Part shown: positions 60,592 to 64,000 of the stretch, piece after piece
Layout: each line of letters opens with the position of its first letter
How positions within the stretch are numbered: position 1 is the first letter of the stretch
Source of the DNA: Pseudomonas sp. UBA4617
Lineage (GTDB): Bacteria; Pseudomonadota; Gammaproteobacteria; Pseudomonadales; Pseudomonadaceae
Reading direction: 5' to 3'
DNA length: 64,000 bases
Assembly: GCF_002386445.1 (NCBI RefSeq)
Contig: NZ_DGIR01000035.1
Span: 1-64,000, forward strand
Notes under the pieces: model-generated
Databases searched by the model: none
What the model was told of the DNA's origin: nothing
The model's input: only the letters and a program-made list of their open reading frames with translations
Translations under genes and position numbers: made by a program

Positions 60592-61710
60592 TCAATTGGC
60601 TTTCAACGCCTCCCGGGCCCGCTGGGTGGTATGCATGGGTTGCGGCTTGGCCCAGTTCTCCGGCAAGTTGATGAAATCCACCAGTTCGCGCAGCCGGCCC
60701 TGATCCCGGCCATTGAAGGCAAATGACAAACGGGTCAGGTGGCTGAAGTTGCCCACTTCGTGCTCGGCACTGCTGTCAGGTTGTTGGTGATACTTGCCAC
60801 TGAGGCGCAAATCGGCGAAGCCTTCCTGAATGTCATACAGCGCCGCCTCGCTGAGCGGGTGATGCATGCGGATCACGAACTGGCTCTTCAGCCAGCGGCT
60901 GGAATGGTAGTTACTGTAGAACTGGTTGATTTCCTCGACCGCCTCGTCGGCGCTGTGCACCAGGCGCAACAGCTTCAGGTCGCTGGGCAGGATGTAGCGG
61001 TTTTCTTCCAGCTGGCGGCTGACGAAGTCCAGGCAATCGCGCCAGAAGCTGCCGCCCGGCGAGTCCAGCAGCACTACCGGTACCAGCGGGCTTTTGCCGG
61101 TCTGGATCAGGGTCAGCACCTCCAACGCTTCATCCAGGGTGCCGAAACCGCCTGGGCACAGCACCAGGGCATCGGCTTCCTTGACGAAGAACAGTTTGCG
61201 GATGAAGAAAAAGTGGAAAGGCAGCAACTTGTCGGTGCCGTCCACCGTGGGGTTGGCGTGTTGCTCGAAGGGCAGGGTGATATTGAAACCCAGGCTGTGA
61301 TCGCTGCCAGCGCCTTCGTGGGCTGCAGCCATGATGCCGCCGCCGGCGCCGGTGATGACCATCAGGTCCGAACGCGCCAAGGTCGCGCCCAGCTCGCGGG
61401 CCAGGGCGTACATCGGGTGTTCCAGTGGTGTGCGTGCCGAGCCGAACACGGTTACCTTGCGCCGACCCTTGTAGCGTTCCAGGGCGCGAAACGAGTGGTC
61501 CAGTTCGCGCAGGGCCTGCAGGGTGATCTTGGCGCTCCAGCGGTCGGTGTCGTCATGGGCCATGCGCAGGATGGTCAGCATCATGTCGCGGTACAGCGGC
61601 AGGTTGGGGCTGTCCGGTGCCACCAGTTGCAGTTGTGCGTCGATGTTGCTCAGGTCGATGTTGTTGTCGCGAAAGTGGCTGAACAGCAGTTCGTTCGATT
61701 GGTAAGGCAT
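60592..61710 (-). CDS. LOG-family protein (nucleosidase-like Rossmann fold)
   Basis: A 372-residue protein of the LOG/lysine-decarboxylase-like family. Its signature motifs are present: VITGAGGGIMAAAHEGA and CPGGFGTLDEALEVLT. Members act as cytokinin-type or purine nucleotide 5'-monophosphate nucleosidases (PpnN group). The extra N-terminal (about 90 residues) and C-terminal parts make it longer than the plain LOG proteins of about 190 residues. It is convergent with recX and divergent from the next small gene. Confidence 0.85.
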   Translation of the reverse strand: MPYQSNELLFSHFRDNNIDLSNIDAQLQLVAPDSPNLPLYRDMMLTILRMAHDDTDRWSAKITLQALRELDHSFRALERYKGRRKVTVFGSARTPLEHPMYALARELGATLARSDLMVITGAGGGIMAAAHEGAGSDHSLGFNITLPFEQHANPTVDGTDKLLPFHFFFIRKLFFVKEADALVLCPGGFGTLDEALEVLTLIQTGKSPLVPVVLLDSPGGSFWRDCLDFVSRQLEENRYILPSDLKLLRLVHSADEAVEEINQFYSNYHSSRWLKSQFVIRMHHPLSEAALYDIQEGFADLRLSGKYHQQPDSSAEHEVGNFSHLTRLSFAFNGRDQGRLRELVDFINLPENWAKPQPMHTTQRAREALKAN

Positions 61711-61870
61711 GCAACGTCTCCTTCTACACCAATACCTCTGACCTCAATCTAGACCCTTGCGTCCGATCGTGCCGGGGTGTTTGGCCTGGCCGCTCGTCAG
61801 CAGGCAACCACTGGCGATGCGGGTTTGGTTAACTGGATAGGCGAAACGTGTCGATGCAGGAGGTGGCGGT

Positions 61871-62080
61871 ATGCATCGCTTGATCATCGAGGTGGACCGG
61901 CAGCTTTACCAGCAGCTGGAAAATGCGGCCCGGGCGCATCACCTGAGCCTTGAGGCCGAATGCCGACGCAGGCTGTTGGGGCTCGAATGCCAATCGCGCT
62001 ACTTGCAGGCGTTGCTGGCAGAGATGCGCGCCGATGCCGCTGAAGGATGTTGGCGCGCCCGGGAGGACGAAAAGGCGTAG
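61871..62080 (+). CDS. Small Arc-like ribbon-helix-helix protein
   Basis: A 69-residue protein with the pattern of an Arc/FitA-type ribbon-helix-helix: a short basic strand (HRLIIEVDRQLYQQLE) followed by helices (ARAHHLSLEAECRRRLLGL). Such proteins are often antitoxins, but no toxin gene is beside it: the next gene is convergent. It may be an orphan DNA-binding protein. An SD (caggagg) lies about 8 nt upstream. The 160-bp gap before it carries no other clear feature. Confidence 0.7.
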   Translation: MHRLIIEVDRQLYQQLENAARAHHLSLEAECRRRLLGLECQSRYLQALLAEMRADAAEGCWRAREDEKA

Positions 62081-62096
62081 CGATTACCGGTTGTCG

Positions 62097-62516
62097 TTAC
62101 TTCTTCTTGTTGCCGGCCACGCAGCTGGCATTGTCGAAGGCCTGGTCCATGATCGGCTGGTTGGTCTTGTGTACCGTGAAACGGTAGACCATGACTGCGC
62201 CCTTGGACATCAGGTTGCGGAACCCGTTGTTGCGGCAGACGCTGTCACCCAGCTGGCTGCGAACCTGTTCCGGGTTGGCCTGCATGCGCTCGGCATGGCT
62301 CTGGCGCACGCTCAGGTGGTTGATCAGTGCCTTGCCTTCCACGGTATAACCCTGGTCGAGGATATCCTCGTTGATGGCCCGCGGGGTGCCGACACTGCTC
62401 TCTTTGGCGACCTTCTGCAGCATGTTGTTCAGGTCGTAGTCCTGCTTGGAAGCCGCCTGGGCTGCCAGGGGCAGGGCGAGCATCAGGCTCAGGACGGTGG
62501 CGATACGGCGCAGCAT
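62097..62516 (-). CDS. Secreted protein of the PA3611 family (quorum-sensing-regulated virulence factor type)
   Basis: A 139-residue exported protein. The start at 62516 follows aggagag and yields the signal peptide MLRRIATVLSLMLALPLAAQA. The mature part (SKQDYDLNNMLQKVAKESSVGTPRAINEDILDQGY in parts) is highly like PA3611 of P. aeruginosa, known to be quorum-sensing regulated; function is unknown. Two Cys (DSVCRN and NASCVAG) could form a disulfide. It ends in a Lys tail (GNKKK). Confidence 0.85.
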   Translation of the reverse strand: MLRRIATVLSLMLALPLAAQAASKQDYDLNNMLQKVAKESSVGTPRAINEDILDQGYTVEGKALINHLSVRQSHAERMQANPEQVRSQLGDSVCRNNGFRNLMSKGAVMVYRFTVHKTNQPIMDQAFDNASCVAGNKKK

Positions 62517-62664
62517 GGATCTCTCCTGGTTCGGTGACTGGCGCTTTGACATGCGCGGGTCGACAGCGTTCCGTTACTATCGCGAAGGGGCGAGGTTCAG
62601 GCACGTCAAAACCCGATTATAAAGACCGCCTTGCCGGCTGCACAGCAATTGCGCCCTGTTCTGG

Positions 62665-62670
62665 TAGACT
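62665..62670 (+). promoter_or_regulatory. Candidate extended -10 upstream of tapT
   Basis: TGG-TAGACT (62662-62670) is an extended -10 element 65 bp before the tapT start in the 218-bp divergent gap. No good -35 is seen. A REP-like fragment (cgcgaaggggcgagg) lies at 62580. Confidence 0.4.
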
Positions 62671-62734
62671 GGCGACCTTGTTTTCACCGAGCAATCCTAG
62701 TGTCCGTACCCAATCTCTCCAGAGGCCTGCCGGC

Positions 62735-63445
62735 ATGAGCCATGCGGTAGCGCGCCTGCGCGCCGAACGCCTGGCGCGCAGCAACAAGCCTTTTATTGCC
62801 CGGGGGTCGCGTGCCGAACGTTGCCCGGATTGCCGGGTCATCGCCAGCCATTGCCTGTGTGCCTGGAAGCCGCGGGTGCAGGCCGATTCCGGCATGTGCC
62901 TGCTGATGCATGACACCGAGCCGCTGAAGCCGACCAATACCGGATGGCTGATCGCCGACCTGATCGAAGACACCTTCGCCTTCGGCTGGCTGCGCACGTC
63001 GGTCGACCAACGCTTGCTGGCATTGCTGGACGACCCGCGCTGGCAGCCCTACATCGTCTTCCCAGGCGAATTCGTTGCCCAGGAACGGGTGGTCAGCGGA
63101 GTGCGGCGTGAACCGGGCAAGCGCCCCTTGTTCATCCTGCTGGACGCTACCTGGACCGAGGCGCGCAAGATGTTTCGCAAAAGCCCGTACCTCGATCGCT
63201 TCCCGGTGTTGAGCCTGGCGGCCGAGCAGATGTCGCGCTACCGCCTGCGTCGCTCGCGGCGCGATGATCACTTCTGTACGGCGGAAGTGGCTGCCATGTG
63301 CCTCGACCTGGCTGGCGATACCCAGGCCTCGCAGGCACTGGATGCCTACCTGGATGTGTTCAGCCTGCATTATCTGAGCGGCAAGCGGCGCCTGCCACTG
63401 GATGAGCAGGACGACACCCATCAGCGTTTGCATACCTTCCTATAG
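62735..63445 (+). CDS. tapT: tRNA-uridine aminocarboxypropyltransferase (DTW domain)
   Basis: A 236-residue DTW-domain enzyme that adds a 3-amino-3-carboxypropyl group from SAM to U47 of tRNAs (acp3U). The motif DATWTEARKM is the DxTW signature, preceded by FPGEFVAQ. Cys residues in ERCPDCRVIASHCLC suggest a small zinc site. The start at 62735 follows gagg; the earlier open frame is intergenic. The neighbour order with the regulator downstream matches PA3606-PA3604. Confidence 0.9.
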   Translation: MSHAVARLRAERLARSNKPFIARGSRAERCPDCRVIASHCLCAWKPRVQADSGMCLLMHDTEPLKPTNTGWLIADLIEDTFAFGWLRTSVDQRLLALLDDPRWQPYIVFPGEFVAQERVVSGVRREPGKRPLFILLDATWTEARKMFRKSPYLDRFPVLSLAAEQMSRYRLRRSRRDDHFCTAEVAAMCLDLAGDTQASQALDAYLDVFSLHYLSGKRRLPLDEQDDTHQRLHTFL

Positions 63446-63522
63446 TCCAAGGGGCACAACCCCTGCTTTGGTTCATAATGACCCTACCCGAGTGCCCGAC
63501 ACAGAACAGGATCCCCAGATCG

Positions 63523-64000
63523 ATGGCCACTTATGAAATCCTGATTGCCGATGACCACCCGCTGTTCCGCGGCGCCCTGCGCCAAGCCGTTACCCTCGGC
63601 CTGGGCCCGGATGTGCGCCTGGTGGAGGTTGCCAGCATCGCCGAACTGGAAACCCGCTTGAGCGAAAAGGCCGACTGGGACCTGGTGCTGCTGGACCTGA
63701 ACATGCCAGGCGCCTACGGTTTTTCCGGGCTGGTGCTGTTGCGCGGGCAATACCCGCAGATTCCGGTGGTAATGGTTTCGGCGCAGGAGGAGGCCGCCGT
63801 GGTGGTCAAGTCCCGCGAATTCGGTGCCAGTGGTTTCATTCCCAAGTCCAGCACCCTGGAAGTGATCCAGGATGCGGTGCGCAAGGTGCTCGACGGCGAA
63901 GTCTGGTGGCCGCCGCAGGCATTTGAAAAGGTGGATGTCTCGGCCGAGGCCAAGGCCGCCAGCGAAGGCCTGGCCAGCCTCACGCCGCAGCAGTTCCGGG
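63523..64000 (+). CDS. erdR: LuxR-type response regulator, ErdR-like (partial, runs off the window)
   Basis: The first 159 codons of a response regulator. The receiver domain shows acidic D10-D11, phospho-acceptor D58 in LVLLDLNMPG, and K108 in GFIPKSS. The start of a LuxR-type DNA-binding domain (LASLTPQQFR) is at the edge. It resembles P. aeruginosa ErdR (PA3604), which controls ethanol/acetate metabolism, and the neighbourhood fits, but the output domain is cut off by the window end. Start MATYEILIADDHPLF at 63523 has only a weak SD (agatcg). Confidence 0.8.
   Translation, partial: MATYEILIADDHPLFRGALRQAVTLGLGPDVRLVEVASIAELETRLSEKADWDLVLLDLNMPGAYGFSGLVLLRGQYPQIPVVMVSAQEEAAVVVKSREFGASGFIPKSSTLEVIQDAVRKVLDGEVWWPPQAFEKVDVSAEAKAASEGLASLTPQQFR

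Overview
The window looks like chromosomal DNA of a fluorescent Pseudomonas, most likely of the P. putida group. This rests on high GC, on recognisable proteins (DapC, BamA, LpxA, RpoS, RecA, RsmZ), on Pseudomonas-type REP elements, and on the gene order map-rpsB-tsf-pyrH-frr-uppS-cdsA-dxr-rseP-bamA-skp-lpxD-fabZ-lpxA-lpxB-rnhB-dnaE-accA ... nlpD-rpoS-rsmZ-fdxA-mutS ... cinA-recA-recX. No database search was run. The species call is inference.

Region 1 (1-43.4 kb) is conserved core. A tandem 86-bp REP array precedes a leftward map-glnD-dapC unit (protein maturation, nitrogen sensing, lysine/DAP synthesis). Divergent from it is a long rightward chain: ribosomal protein S2 and EF-Ts, UMP kinase, ribosome recycling, then an envelope-building block. 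That block covers undecaprenyl-PP and CDP-DAG synthesis, isoprenoid MEP enzymes, RseP, BamA/Skp and lipid A synthesis. It is followed by rnhB, dnaE and accA. Further on come tilS, pyrG-kdsA, eno, ftsB-ispD, a LysR regulator divergent from the formaldehyde detoxification pair frmA-fghA, then ispF-truD-surE-pcm-nlpD-rpoS. Downstream of rpoS lies the Gac/Rsm small RNA rsmZ with its GacA upstream site, then leftward fdxA and mutS.

Region 2 (43.5-58.3 kb) is the accessory part. It is a complete R-type tailocin (phage-tail-like bacteriocin) cluster inserted between mutS and cinA. It holds a LexA/CI-like autocleavable repressor, an operator-studded promoter, a structured leader, holin, spike, baseplate W/J/I, tail fibre and its chaperone, sheath, tube, frameshifted E/E' chaperone, tape measure, U, X, D, a GH19-like endolysin and nested Rz/Rz1 spanins. 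There are no capsid, terminase, portal, integrase or replication genes, so it is a particle-making locus and not a prophage. Gene order matches the P2-like R-pyocins of P. aeruginosa. Notable details are a prfB-like CUU-UGA-C site that would give a +1 frameshift in the E/E' gene, several intrinsic-terminator-like hairpins inside the operon (one inside the endolysin coding sequence), a 10-codon mini-cistron coupled to the W gene, and a glycine-rich fibre tip.

Region 3 (58.4-64 kb) returns to core: pncC (CinA C-terminal type), SOS-controlled recA, recX, a LOG-family protein, a small ribbon-helix-helix protein, a PA3611-like secreted protein, the tRNA acp-transferase TapT (DTW domain) and the start of a LuxR-type response regulator that runs off the window. 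RecA encoded next to the tailocin is expected to trigger cleavage of the tailocin repressor, linking DNA damage to particle release.
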